DNA of 64,000 nucleotides from Pedobacter rhizosphaerae. GTDB lineage: Bacteria > Bacteroidota > Bacteroidia > Sphingobacteriales > Sphingobacteriaceae. A program made the translations under genes and the position numbers. The DNA is taken from positions 62,001 to 126,000 of the forward strand of contig NZ_FOGG01000015.1 in NCBI RefSeq assembly GCF_900111155.1, written 5' to 3'. Positions 27,720 to 37,052 of the stretch are shown one piece after another; within the stretch, counting starts at the first letter, position 1; each line of letters starts with the position of its first letter. The notes under the pieces were generated by a model. That model made no database searches, was not told the DNA's origin, and worked only from the letters and a program-made list of their open reading frames with translations.

Positions 27720-28172
27720 ATGCGGGCAGTTTTACAAAGGGTTACACAAGCAAGTTGCGTTGTTGATGGAAATACCACAGGCGAGATTAACAAGGGATTT
27801 TTAGTTTTATTGGGAATTGAGGAAGCCGATACAGCTGAAGATTTAGATTGGCTGGCTCAAAAAATTGTGGGTATGCGGATATTTGGCGATGAAAATGACC
27901 TGATGAATAAATCTATTGCAGATGTGAATGGAGATATTTTACTGATTAGTCAGTTTACCTTATTTGCCTCCACTAAAAAGGGAAACAGGCCAGGGTTTAC
28001 GCGTGCGGCTAAGCCCAATGTGGCCATTCCGCTATATGAAGAAATGATTGTGAAGCTGGCTGCTTTAACCAATAAAAAGATTGAAACCGGCATTTTTGGT
28101 GCAGACATGAAAATCTCACTAGTTAACGATGGGCCAGTTACCATCATGATTGATACCAAGAACAAGGAATAA
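27720..28172 (+). CDS. dtd: D-aminoacyl-tRNA deacylase
   Basis: DTD, 150 residues, hydrolyses D-aminoacyl- and mischarged glycyl-tRNAs. Seen: MRAVLQRVTQASCVVDG, GFLVLLGI, LISQFTLFASTKKGNRPGF and NDGPVTIMID; the SQFTLF segment and the Gly-Pro near the C-terminus form the D-chirality pocket. Complete. It precedes the glycosyltransferase by 22 bases and is likely in one transcript with it and the MazG-like gene. Confidence 0.94.
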   Translation: MRAVLQRVTQASCVVDGNTTGEINKGFLVLLGIEEADTAEDLDWLAQKIVGMRIFGDENDLMNKSIADVNGDILLISQFTLFASTKKGNRPGFTRAAKPNVAIPLYEEMIVKLAALTNKKIETGIFGADMKISLVNDGPVTIMIDTKNKE

Positions 28173-28194
28173 GGGAATATTTAATTGGCAGATT

Positions 28195-29745
28195 ATGCAA
28201 GAACCAACGGGAAATAACAATCCTCTATATAAAGATCAGTTGATATTGTCTTTTTTTCTGTTGCTCAAAATTGTTTTGTCTTTCCTGTTGATAAATAACA
28301 TTTATGAACTTCATCGGGATGAATTTTTACACCTGGATCAGGCTAATCATCTGGCTGCCGGATATACCTCCGTTCCCCCTTTAACCGCTATTTTCTCTTG
28401 GTTGATTAAGATTTTAGGTAATGGCTATTTTTGGATAAAGCTCTTTCCTGCGTTGTTTGGCGCATGGACCATCTACTTTTGCTGGAAAACTATTGAGCTG
28501 TTAAAAGGCAATCTTTTGGCCAGGTGTTTGGTGTCCATAGCTTGTTTGTGTTCGGCTTTTTTAAGGTTAAATACGCTTTACCAGCCTAACTCTTTTGACG
28601 TGCTGGCCTGGACAGCTGTATTTTATTTCCTCCTGGTTTATTTTGAACAAAAAGATTACCGGGCAATTTATTTGGTGATCATTTGGGTGGCTTTAGGTTT
28701 TCTCAATAAATACAATATTCTCTTTCTGCTGGTTGGATTATTGCCGTCACTTTTGATTACAACCAGACGAAATGTTTTTACCGATAAACACTTCTATTTT
28801 GCAGCAGCCTTAGGTTTGATACTTATCGCTCCTAATTTAATTTGGCAAGTCAATCATCACTTTCCGGTTATTAGTCATATGAAGGAACTGCAAAGGAGCC
28901 AGTTGGTTAACGTAAGTCGGGTTGATTTTTTATGGCATCAGGTACTCTTCTTTGCGAACGCTATTTTTATCTTATTCGCAGGGTTACTTAGCTTAATTTT
29001 TTACAAGCCCTTTAAAGCTTATCGATGGGTGATATTAACTTATATCTTTACCCTTACCGTGTTTTGTTATTTCAGGGCGAAAGATTACTATGCACTTGGT
29101 TTATATCCCATAATACTTGTTTTTGGAGCAAGCTACCTGGGAGAGAAGTTGGCTCAGCGTAAAATACTAACAGGCTTATTGGTTTTGTTTACCGTTGGTT
29201 CGTTTATTTATATTTTGCCGCTGATTATGCCTGTATATTCACCCAAACAAATCGTTGCCCATCAACAGCGATTTAAAAGGGTAGGAGCTTTACGCTGGGA
29301 AGACGGAAAAAATCATCAGCTGCCTCAAGATTACGCAGATATGCAAGGTTGGAAGGAATTGGCACATCTCGCAGATATGGCTTATGCACAAGTGAAGGAT
29401 AGGTCGGAGGTATTGGTAAGGGCAGATAATTATGGCGAGGCTGGTGCAGTTAATTATTACTCCAGGTTTAAAAGCATCAATACAGTTTCATACAATGCCG
29501 ATTATTTATACTGGTTTAAGTTGGATAAGGAGATAAAACATCTGATTTTAATCAGAGAACCCAATGAAGAGGATCCAGAGCGAAAGAAGGAAAGACCCTT
29601 TTTTGAGAAAATTACCAAAATCGGTGAAGTAACGAACCCCTATGCCCGAGAAAAGGGTGCAAGCGTTTTCTTACTTGAAAATGCGAAGATTGATATTAAC
29701 AGCAGAATTGAACAAGAAATACAAGAAGAGCAAAATGACCATTAA
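28195..29745 (+). CDS. Membrane glycosyltransferase, ArnT/PMT-like
   Basis: Polytopic GT-C-type glycosyltransferase, 516 residues from the ATG at 28195 (MQEPTGNN); the earlier ATG at 28150 would overlap dtd. Seen: about ten hydrophobic spans, an acidic first periplasmic loop LHRDEFLHLDQAN as in family 39/83 enzymes, and a soluble C-terminal part (residues about 370-516). Such enzymes use polyprenyl-phosphate sugars; the acceptor is unknown. The end overlaps the MazG-like gene by 11 bases. Confidence 0.8.
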   Translation: MQEPTGNNNPLYKDQLILSFFLLLKIVLSFLLINNIYELHRDEFLHLDQANHLAAGYTSVPPLTAIFSWLIKILGNGYFWIKLFPALFGAWTIYFCWKTIELLKGNLLARCLVSIACLCSAFLRLNTLYQPNSFDVLAWTAVFYFLLVYFEQKDYRAIYLVIIWVALGFLNKYNILFLLVGLLPSLLITTRRNVFTDKHFYFAAALGLILIAPNLIWQVNHHFPVISHMKELQRSQLVNVSRVDFLWHQVLFFANAIFILFAGLLSLIFYKPFKAYRWVILTYIFTLTVFCYFRAKDYYALGLYPIILVFGASYLGEKLAQRKILTGLLVLFTVGSFIYILPLIMPVYSPKQIVAHQQRFKRVGALRWEDGKNHQLPQDYADMQGWKELAHLADMAYAQVKDRSEVLVRADNYGEAGAVNYYSRFKSINTVSYNADYLYWFKLDKEIKHLILIREPNEEDPERKKERPFFEKITKIGEVTNPYAREKGASVFLLENAKIDINSRIEQEIQEEQNDH

Positions 29746-30061
29746 AGAAGCACAAGAAACCGTAGATCAATGGATTAATTCCACTGGAATCCGTTATTTT
29801 AATGAATTAACCAATACGGCAATCCTCATGGAAGAAGTAGGGGAGGTAGCCCGTATTATGGCCAGAAAGTATGGTGAACAATCTTTTAAGAAAAGTGATG
29901 AAGAGGTGAATCTGGCAGATGAAATGGCTGATGTAATGTTTGTGCTGATTTGCCTGGCCAATCAAACCGGAATAGATTTAACCGAAGCATTAGCGCAGAA
30001 TCTTCAAAAGAAAAGTATCCGTGATGCAGACCGACACAAGAATAATCAGAAACTGCGCTAA
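29735..30061 (+). CDS. MazG-like nucleotide pyrophosphohydrolase
   Basis: All-alpha NTP pyrophosphatase, 108 residues from the ATG at 29735. Seen: the metal-binding pattern EEVGEVARI followed by EEVNLADEMADVMF (EExxE...ExxD). Short single-domain members act as dCTP or non-canonical NTP pyrophosphatases. The start overlaps the glycosyltransferase stop by 11 bases. Convergent with the DUF4286 gene, gap 15 bases. Confidence 0.85.
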   Translation: MTIKEAQETVDQWINSTGIRYFNELTNTAILMEEVGEVARIMARKYGEQSFKKSDEEVNLADEMADVMFVLICLANQTGIDLTEALAQNLQKKSIRDADRHKNNQKLR

Positions 30062-30076
30062 TTTTTAGGGCTAAAG

Positions 30077-30379
30077 TTATCCTACAAATTCCATTAAAGT
30101 ACGGTAAGCCACGAAACGATTTTTATATCTTTCGTTTAGCTCTGCCTGTAATGCAGGAGCATATTTTTCCTGGTACTCATTATAAAGTGCAAGGTTATCT
30201 GCAACATATTGGGCGCAATAGGTAACTCCTTCATTCGGCGAATCGAGTACCTTGAGCAGGCGGTGAGAGGCAAACATGCCCGTTCCCATGACCTGTGGTA
30301 TGTGTATATCTTGCATCCATTGAAGCCACTCCTCGGCTACTGAATCTTCTAAAATTAAAGTTACGTTGTATAAAAGCAT
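30077..30379 (-). CDS. DUF4286 family protein
   Basis: Small cytoplasmic protein of 100 residues with the DUF4286 pattern: MLLYNVTLILEDSVAEEWLQW, MGTGMFASHRLLKVL and the C-terminal NRFVAYRTLMEFV. The ferredoxin-like (dimeric alpha-beta barrel) fold is expected; function unknown. ATG at 30379 chosen over the TTG two codons upstream. Confidence 0.75.
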   Translation of the reverse strand: MLLYNVTLILEDSVAEEWLQWMQDIHIPQVMGTGMFASHRLLKVLDSPNEGVTYCAQYVADNLALYNEYQEKYAPALQAELNERYKNRFVAYRTLMEFVG

Positions 30380-30424
30380 ATGCAAAGATAAGAATGATAG
30401 AATTAATGAGTGACTGAATTAATT

Positions 30425-30529
30425 AATGAGTGGATGAGTGAATGACTGGATGATTGAATGATTGGATGAGTGAATGAGTGGATGTGGGAATGAACTAATG
30501 ACCAATGCCTAATGAACTAATGAACCAAA
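30425..30529. repeat. Octamer array behind the TPR gene
   Basis: Plus-strand octamers in strict phase: AATGAGTG (30425), GATGAGTG, AATGACTG, GATGATTG, AATGATTG, GATGAGTG, AATGAGTG, GATGTGGG, AATGAACT, AATGACC, then looser AATGAACT-AATGAACC up to the stop codon of the minus-strand TPR gene at 30530. Consensus RATGANTG. Related arrays lie at 36912 and 48113. Confidence 0.85.
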
Positions 30530-32353
30530 TCAAACCCCATCACCTCTAAGCGTTCTGAATCTTTTTCTGGCTTCTGCACTAAACATACTTCCCGGGTAAT
30601 CGGTAATTAATTTTTGGAAGTAGAGCTTAGCCTGCACAATGTCATTCAGCTTCTTCTCGTAAAGATCAGCAAGGGTAAATAAAGCATCATCAGTCCAAAT
30701 GCCGTCCTTAAAATCTTCTGTTATTTTTTTAAGAATATCTGCTGCTTTTTGAAACTCATTGGCTTTAATAAAAATTTTGGACTTGCTCATCATAATCGCA
30801 TCAGACAAGCTGTTCTGCGGGTAAGCAACATTAATGCTGTCTAGTTTTTTTATCGCTTGGGCAGGAAGATTTCTGAAAGTCAGCATTTCTGCATCTGCAT
30901 ACATTTTTAAAGCATTACTATCTGCAGGGGTTTGAATATTGTCAGAAATTAACAGGCTTAAGTTAAGTGCGTCATTGGCAATCAGTTGCGAGGTTGCAGA
31001 TTTAAGAACCAGACATTGACCATTGCTATATTCGAAATTTCCCTGATAAAAGGAGAGCTTTGCACTACGAAAACGGGCTTCATTTCCAATGGGCTGTCCT
31101 TCAAACTGTTTGCTAACCTGTTCATAAACTAAAAAAGCTTCCCAGGGTTGGTTGGTTAAGATGTACACATCACCAAGGTCAAGTTTAATTTGCCCGATAT
31201 CCTGAAGTGTAAGTCCAGGGAATTGCAGGGCGGCTTCCAGTGCGGTTTCAGCCTTAGATGGTTGATTTAGGTAGTATGCCTGGAGATTGGCCAGTCGCTT
31301 TATCGCAAACAATGTTCCTTTATTCTTCCCATTCTCCTCCATTAAAACCTCATAATCTTTAGCTAATAATTCTAAATCGGCCACATTGTACTTGCCCGAA
31401 AGTTGTAAATTATATTTGGTATTCAGGAGCTCAATTTTGGAAGGAAGATAATACTGATTCTCTTTTCCCTTGGTTAAAAGGTATTCGTAAGCTTTAATCG
31501 CCGTTTCGTAAGCATTGTTATCCACAAAAGTGTAAACGGTGTTGAAAAGCATCGTGCCATCCGATTTTGTTCTTTTATCATAGGCAATCAACTGGCGGAG
31601 TGCCATGTCGAATTCGCGTTGCTGAATATAATTCCAGGTTAAAAGTTGAACATAGATTTCTGCATCGGGCTCTTTCTGGATTTTCTTAAGAATGCCCACT
31701 TGAAAATTCTCGTAATCGCTTTTTTCATCAAAAACCAGGGGTAATACCGATTGTGCCTGTGCCAGGAGCTGGGGCATGGTGCCTATGGCATCCAGGTATT
31801 CCTGCATCAGCATGGGTTTGTCTTTCTTAAAACGATAGATATTTAAAAGCTCAAAAACAAAAAGTTGATCATTATTTAATAGTTTTCTACCCTGTTTAAA
31901 GGTTTGCACAGCGAAATCGTAATTTTCAAAACGGTAGAAATTATTGGCCAGCATCCGGATCTTAAATTCATCCTTGGGTAGTTTATTAATAATGTCCGTA
32001 AACACCTTGTTGGCACCTTGTACATCGCCCTTTTCCTGATAGAGTTTCCCCAGGGCTATAGGATAAAGATCAGAAGTTGGATTTTGCCTGATTGCTTTTT
32101 TGGCTACTTTCTCAGCCACTTCGTACCGTTTTAATTTCAGTAGTGCACTAAAATAGAGGTCAAAATAGGCCTCGTTATTAGGAGAAGAAAACAGCTTTTC
32201 CAAAAGGACCACCGCTTTTTCATAATCTCCGTCCTGGTAATATTGAACCGCCAAGGCACTTTCATCCTGAGCCATTTGCTGACCTTGCCGGAAGACCTGA
32301 GCAGATGCATCAACGGTTAAAAAGAGCAGAAGGAACAAAATCAAGCGGTTCAT
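30530..32353 (-). CDS. Exported TPR protein
   Basis: 607 residues with a Sec signal peptide (MNRLILFLLLFLTVDASAQ). At least eight TPR-type helix pairs are visible, for example YYQDGDYEKAVVLLEKLFSS, LGKLYQEKGDVQGANKVF and AKLYFQKLITDYPGSMFSAEA near the end. Probably periplasmic, a protein-interaction scaffold; partner unknown. Not the same as the SprE/PorW-like TPR protein at the right edge. An octamer repeat array, not a hairpin, follows its stop. Confidence 0.75.
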   Translation of the reverse strand: MNRLILFLLLFLTVDASAQVFRQGQQMAQDESALAVQYYQDGDYEKAVVLLEKLFSSPNNEAYFDLYFSALLKLKRYEVAEKVAKKAIRQNPTSDLYPIALGKLYQEKGDVQGANKVFTDIINKLPKDEFKIRMLANNFYRFENYDFAVQTFKQGRKLLNNDQLFVFELLNIYRFKKDKPMLMQEYLDAIGTMPQLLAQAQSVLPLVFDEKSDYENFQVGILKKIQKEPDAEIYVQLLTWNYIQQREFDMALRQLIAYDKRTKSDGTMLFNTVYTFVDNNAYETAIKAYEYLLTKGKENQYYLPSKIELLNTKYNLQLSGKYNVADLELLAKDYEVLMEENGKNKGTLFAIKRLANLQAYYLNQPSKAETALEAALQFPGLTLQDIGQIKLDLGDVYILTNQPWEAFLVYEQVSKQFEGQPIGNEARFRSAKLSFYQGNFEYSNGQCLVLKSATSQLIANDALNLSLLISDNIQTPADSNALKMYADAEMLTFRNLPAQAIKKLDSINVAYPQNSLSDAIMMSKSKIFIKANEFQKAADILKKITEDFKDGIWTDDALFTLADLYEKKLNDIVQAKLYFQKLITDYPGSMFSAEARKRFRTLRGDGV

Positions 32354-32552
32354 ACATCAAATTTATATGGTTTAAATGTAACATTTTAATACATCTTTCA
32401 ATAAAGCTTAAATAACAATAAAACGTATTTTAAATGTTACTTGTATTGTGTTTTGTGTCTATTTTATAAATACTAAATTGAACCCGACCATATTTTACCC
32501 CGTGATAAGGTAACATTGTTGGTGTATAACTTTTTTAAGCAATCGGGATAGT

Positions 32553-32560
32553 TATTTTTG
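32553..32560 (+). promoter_or_regulatory. -7 element of the pseudopeptidase/two-component operon
   Basis: TATTTTTG matches TAnnTTTG, 21 bases before the ATG at 32582; no TTG at the -33 position. The 228-base gap to the divergent TPR gene also holds two similar tracts, ACCCCGTGATAAGGT and ACCCCGTTAAGGT. Confidence 0.45.
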
Positions 32561-32581
32561 TTACCCCGTTAAGGTTTTTTT

Positions 32582-34468
32582 ATGTTGAAGAGAATAATAG
32601 TGTTGGTATTAATCGTATTGGTTTGGGCTTGTAAGGGTTTCAAAGAAGAGAAGATTATACCTGTGGATGATTTCTTCAAAACACAGGACAAGGCTTATTA
32701 TCGTATCTCACCAGATGGTAAAAGCTTGTCGTACCTTAAATTACGCGATAAAAAATTAGATTTATTTGTAGAGAACCTGGCCTCAGGGAGTAGTGTTCAA
32801 CTTACTCATTTAACAGATAAGAGTATCAGTTTCTACTTTTGGACCAGTAATAATGAGTTGGTTTATTATACTGAGGACGACTCCAATGACAGGAAATCTG
32901 ATCTTTTTGTGATCAATAAAGATGGCAGCAGACAGGTTCAGCTGAGCTCGAATGAAAAAACGAGGCTTCGCGTAATAGAGGATCAGCTGATTGACGATAA
33001 ATACATCATTGTCGCTTCTAACAAACGGGATTCTACCGTTTTTGATGTTTACAGGTTAAACGTACGGAATGGGAAAATGGATATTGCAGCCAAAAATCCT
33101 GGCAATGTTACCGAGTGGATGACTGACAATAAGGGTGTTTTAAAAATTGCTGTTGCCAGCGATGGTGTAAACGAAACTCTTTTTTATAGAGAAAATGAAA
33201 GCCAGCCTTTTAGCCCGGTCATAACCAATAATTTTGAAACAACGTTACAACCGATAGCTTTTTCTGAAGATGAGCCTAACGTGCTGTTTGCCATTTCAAA
33301 TGTTAACCGTGATAAAAATGCACTGGTTGCGCTTGATTTGAAAACAGGCAAGGAGAAACAGGTGCTGTTTGCTAATGATACCTTGAATGTAGTAGATGCC
33401 AAATATTCGCGTACCAAGCGGAAAATGATTTTTGTAACCTGCGAAACCTGGAAAAAAAACAAATTCTATCTGGATGAAAGTACGAAACAAACTTACACCA
33501 AGATAGAAAAACTCTTACCCGGTAGCGAGTGGCGGATAATGGATAAGGACAAAGCCGATGGCGTTTTTGTAGTCAGAACCTTTACCGATAGAAATCCGGG
33601 ATCTTATTATTTATATACCGCCAGCCAGAATAAGCTTAAAAAACTCACTGATATTAATTCTTCTATCAAAGAGGAGGATATGAGTGAAATGAAGCCCATC
33701 TGTTACAAAAGCAAAGACGGTTTGAAGATTAACGGCTATTTAACTTTGCCGAAGGGAAAAAAGGCAACAAATTTACCATTGGTTGTTGTTCCACACAATG
33801 GACCCGGATTAAGGAATTCATGGGGCTACAATGCCGATGTCCAGTTCCTGGCCAACAGGGGTTATGCAGTGTTGCAGGTTAATTACCGCGGCTCATCAGG
33901 GTATGGAAAGGCCTTTTATGCTGCGGGTTTGAAACAATGGAGCGATAAAATTCAGGAGGACGTAAACGATGGTGTGAAATGGTTAGTCGCTAAAAAGATT
34001 GTTAACCCCAAAAAGGTAGCCATTTATGGAAATGGTTTGGGCGGATATATTGCACTTAACTGTTTGTATAAAAATCCCGATATTTATGCTTGTGGAGGAT
34101 CAAACTCAGGTGTCATCAACTTATTCAGCTACCTGAAAACTATTCCACCATTCCTAAAGTCGAATTTACAGATGTACTACGAAATTGTGGGTAACCCCGT
34201 AACAGATACAGAATATATGCGTTTTGCATCTCCCGTGTTCCATGCGGATAGGTTTAAATCGCCTGTTTTTATTGCGCAGAACCCTAAAGATCCTCGTGTA
34301 AATGTTGCAGAAGGTGTTCAATTTATTAAGGAACTCAAAAAACGTAACGTCCCGGTAACCTATATCGAGAAAGAAGAAGGTCCGAACTGGGTGATTCGTC
34401 AACAAAGTAGAACCGCACTTTATAAGGCTTTAGAAGAATTTTTACACAATAACCTAAATAAGAGATAG
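32582..34468 (+). CDS. S9-type prolyl-oligopeptidase-like lipoprotein, catalytic residues lost
   Basis: 628 residues, lipoprotein signal (LKRIIVLVLIVLVWAC), a beta-propeller with WD/PD40-like blades (for example YRISPDGKSLSYL) and a C-terminal alpha/beta-hydrolase domain (NYRGSSGYGKAF). The nucleophile elbow, normally GxSxGG, reads GNGLGG near residue 483, so Ser is Gly. The Asp of DPRV (near 568) remains, but the His of the usual GxGH reads EEGPNW (near 600). It is therefore probably a catalytically dead S9 fold. It starts an operon with a histidine kinase three bases later, so a ligand-sensing or regulatory role is plausible (inference). Confidence 0.85.
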   Translation: MLKRIIVLVLIVLVWACKGFKEEKIIPVDDFFKTQDKAYYRISPDGKSLSYLKLRDKKLDLFVENLASGSSVQLTHLTDKSISFYFWTSNNELVYYTEDDSNDRKSDLFVINKDGSRQVQLSSNEKTRLRVIEDQLIDDKYIIVASNKRDSTVFDVYRLNVRNGKMDIAAKNPGNVTEWMTDNKGVLKIAVASDGVNETLFYRENESQPFSPVITNNFETTLQPIAFSEDEPNVLFAISNVNRDKNALVALDLKTGKEKQVLFANDTLNVVDAKYSRTKRKMIFVTCETWKKNKFYLDESTKQTYTKIEKLLPGSEWRIMDKDKADGVFVVRTFTDRNPGSYYLYTASQNKLKKLTDINSSIKEEDMSEMKPICYKSKDGLKINGYLTLPKGKKATNLPLVVVPHNGPGLRNSWGYNADVQFLANRGYAVLQVNYRGSSGYGKAFYAAGLKQWSDKIQEDVNDGVKWLVAKKIVNPKKVAIYGNGLGGYIALNCLYKNPDIYACGGSNSGVINLFSYLKTIPPFLKSNLQMYYEIVGNPVTDTEYMRFASPVFHADRFKSPVFIAQNPKDPRVNVAEGVQFIKELKKRNVPVTYIEKEEGPNWVIRQQSRTALYKALEEFLHNNLNKR

Positions 34469-34471
34469 GTT

Positions 34472-36145
34472 ATGGCCTTGGATAAAAAAGCAGGTTACCG
34501 TAAGAATTTTTCATTGGGCATTATCTTTATTGGCTTAATATCGATCCTTTTTATTCTCTCCTTATTCCTGGCTTTTAACTACAGTAAAAAGTCTATCGAG
34601 AATGATTTTGTGGCAGAAAAGGTAAATGTACTCGAGCAGAGCATTAAGCCATATAACGATTTCTTTCAGAATAAAATGCCCGAGATTTCCTATTATAACG
34701 GCTATCTGGATTCTGCTACAGCTTCAAGATTTGTTGATACCTTAATTTTGAAATATCCTTTTGTATCTAAAGTAACCTTCTACGATACGGAAGTGAAAAA
34801 CGTTCCGGTTAAGGACGGCGTAAATGCCAATCACCTGGGTATAGGACCAAAGGCCATATTTCAATTCGGCAAGCAGGTAAGCCCTGATTCAATTAAAATC
34901 TATTCGGAAGATAACACCCGTTCTTTTAATGTTGGGGATGATTTTAATGCCATGGCTATTAAGCTGGCTACTTTTGTAGAGGATTTGGATACCGCTGCCG
35001 TACCTACGCAAGAAGAGCTGTTTACCAATTTTTCTATCGTTAACTCTAATGATAATAAGATTACCTATCTCAATATTCCCAGAAGAGAAGATTTAAAAAC
35101 TTATAAGGATATGGTGAGAAGGAAACTTGATCCCTCACCAGTGTATCAGCAGGATGTTTTGGTTTTTAAACTTGATGCCAATAAGATTAAGATTGTAAAT
35201 ACAAGGCCATTGCTATATCAAACTATCCGCATAGAGCCTTTAACTTACGATCCTATTGATACATCAGAAGAAAATATTACTACAGAAATTGCACTGCCAG
35301 GTGCTTTCTCAGACTTCAAATTGTATCTCATCTCTTCAAAATCATACATTAAGAAGGAGATATTCATTTATTTTATGCCTATTGCCCTGGTGTTACTATT
35401 GGTTTACGGTGTATTATTGTTGGTTGCCTTCCTCATTTATCGGAATCTAAACATCAACAGTAAAATGTTTAAGTTGCAATATGATTTTGTGAATAATCTT
35501 ACGCATGAGTTTAAAACGCCCGTCAGTGTGATTAAAATTGCTGGAAATAACATTAAAAGTGCAACCAGCTTATCTGAACGGGAACTTAACTTATACGGGA
35601 AAATCTTAGATGAAGAGGCCGATAAGCTTAATGGCTTAATGAATAAGTTGCTGGCATTTACCCAGATAGAAAACAAAGCCATTAAACTCAATCAGGAAGA
35701 AGTTAATATTGAAGATTTTATCGAAAGTACTATCGAATCTCATACCTTAAAACATCCGGATTTTCAGATTACCTATGAGGTGTTGGGCTTTAAAACCTTT
35801 ATTACCGACCCGGTGTTACTAGGTAGCTTATTCGATAATTTAGCAGAGAATGCCTATAAATATTCTAAGCCAGATCATAAAAAGCTCCATATTTCAGCCA
35901 AGCTGATCAAGGGAGTGTTGGTTTTTAGGTTTGCTGATAAAGGAATTGGTATTGCTGCATCGGAATTGAATAATATCTTTAAAAAGTTTTTCCGGATACA
36001 GAATGAGTATAACCAAATGGGTAGTGTTGGACTTGGTTTGGCTTTCTGCAAAGAACTGGTTAACTTTATGGAGGGCGAAATTACAGTAAAGAGTAAAGTC
36101 GGGACAGGTACAGAGTTTAAAATTGTACTCCCATATAATAATTAA
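34472..36145 (+). CDS. Membrane sensor histidine kinase
   Basis: 557 residues: transmembrane helix at about 15-36, a long periplasmic domain to about 290, a second helix (IYFMPIALVLLLVYGVLLLV), then HisKA with NLTHEFKTPVSVIK (phosphorylated His near 345), and HATPase_c with DNLAENAYKYS, ADKGIGI and GSVGLGLAFCKEL. Cognate regulator is the next gene. Only three bases separate it from the S9 pseudopeptidase stop, so the latter may feed into its periplasmic sensor. Confidence 0.92.
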   Translation: MALDKKAGYRKNFSLGIIFIGLISILFILSLFLAFNYSKKSIENDFVAEKVNVLEQSIKPYNDFFQNKMPEISYYNGYLDSATASRFVDTLILKYPFVSKVTFYDTEVKNVPVKDGVNANHLGIGPKAIFQFGKQVSPDSIKIYSEDNTRSFNVGDDFNAMAIKLATFVEDLDTAAVPTQEELFTNFSIVNSNDNKITYLNIPRREDLKTYKDMVRRKLDPSPVYQQDVLVFKLDANKIKIVNTRPLLYQTIRIEPLTYDPIDTSEENITTEIALPGAFSDFKLYLISSKSYIKKEIFIYFMPIALVLLLVYGVLLLVAFLIYRNLNINSKMFKLQYDFVNNLTHEFKTPVSVIKIAGNNIKSATSLSERELNLYGKILDEEADKLNGLMNKLLAFTQIENKAIKLNQEEVNIEDFIESTIESHTLKHPDFQITYEVLGFKTFITDPVLLGSLFDNLAENAYKYSKPDHKKLHISAKLIKGVLVFRFADKGIGIAASELNNIFKKFFRIQNEYNQMGSVGLGLAFCKELVNFMEGEITVKSKVGTGTEFKIVLPYNN

Positions 36146-36220
36146 ATGGAAATATTATCTCGGTTTTCTTTCTCATCGATAGATGAAAATAGAGCAATGA
36201 GGTAATTTAAACACACAAAA

Positions 36221-36910
36221 ATGTCTAAAGAAGTAAAAATATTAATTGTTGAAGATGATGAAAATCTTCGTTTTTTAGTAGCCCATCGTTTAAAAGCCGA
36301 AGGTTACATCATTTTAGAAGCCAATGATGGCGAGTCGGGCGAAAGAATGATCTTAGCAGATCAACCCGATATCGTTTTATTAGATTGGATGATGCCAGGC
36401 AGACAGGGCGCTGAGGTTTGTGAAAACGTGCGTAAGCAAGGTTTCGAGAACCTGATCATCATGATGACAGCGAAAGCACAAGATGTGGATAAAATTGATG
36501 CTTATAACTTTGGTGCATCAGATTACATCACCAAGCCTTTTAATATGGATGTGCTGGTTGCCATGCTGGAAAGTAAAGTGAAATTTATTGTCAATAAGGA
36601 TTCTGCAGAGATTCACCGCTTTGGCAATATGGAGCATCATCCCAATATCCACACCTTATTTAGAGATGGTAGAAAAATTGAGTTGACCATTCTGGAAAAC
36701 CGTATTTTGTTGTACTTCTTGCGAAACCCTGGAAAGGTAATTAATCGCGATGAACTAATGTTGGTGGTTTGGGGCTACAACTCTGATGTGAATACCAGAA
36801 CCTTAGACATGCACATTGTACGTTTACGTAAAAAGATAGAACTTAATCCAGATAATCCTCAGTTATTGCAAACTGTTAGAGGGGTTGGATATCGCTTTAA
36901 TGCGGGATAA
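36221..36910 (+). CDS. OmpR-family response regulator
   Basis: 229 residues: receiver domain with EDDENLRF, phospho-acceptor Asp in IVLLDWMMPG (near 55) and Lys in DYITKPF; then a winged-helix DNA-binding domain with RTLDMHIVRLRKKI and TVRGVGYRF. Follows its kinase by 75 bases. Targets unknown. An octamer repeat array begins two bases after the stop. Confidence 0.93.
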   Translation: MSKEVKILIVEDDENLRFLVAHRLKAEGYIILEANDGESGERMILADQPDIVLLDWMMPGRQGAEVCENVRKQGFENLIIMMTAKAQDVDKIDAYNFGASDYITKPFNMDVLVAMLESKVKFIVNKDSAEIHRFGNMEHHPNIHTLFRDGRKIELTILENRILLYFLRNPGKVINRDELMLVVWGYNSDVNTRTLDMHIVRLRKKIELNPDNPQLLQTVRGVGYRFNAG

Positions 36911-36911
36911 G

Positions 36912-37050
36912 TTGAAATGATTGAAGGATTGAATTTTGAATGAGAGAATTAGAGAATGAGTGAGTGAATGAATGAAGGATTGAATTTTGAATTTTGAATG
37001 GGCTAGGCATCATGCAAATCACTCATTCAAAATTCAGTCATTCACTCATT
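36912..37050. repeat. Octamer arrays, direct then inverted, between two converging genes
   Basis: Eleven octamers in phase from 36912: TTGAAATG, ATTGAAGG, ATTGAATT, TTGAATGA, GAGAATTA, GAGAATGA, GTGAGTGA, ATGAATGA, AGGATTGA, ATTTTGAA, TTTTGAAT. An inverted block, ACTCATTCAAAATTCAGTCA and onwards, occupies 37021-37050 and can pair with it. Together they fill the space between the response regulator (plus) and the phosphoesterase (minus), the position of a bidirectional terminator. Confidence 0.8.
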
Positions 37051-37052
37051 AA

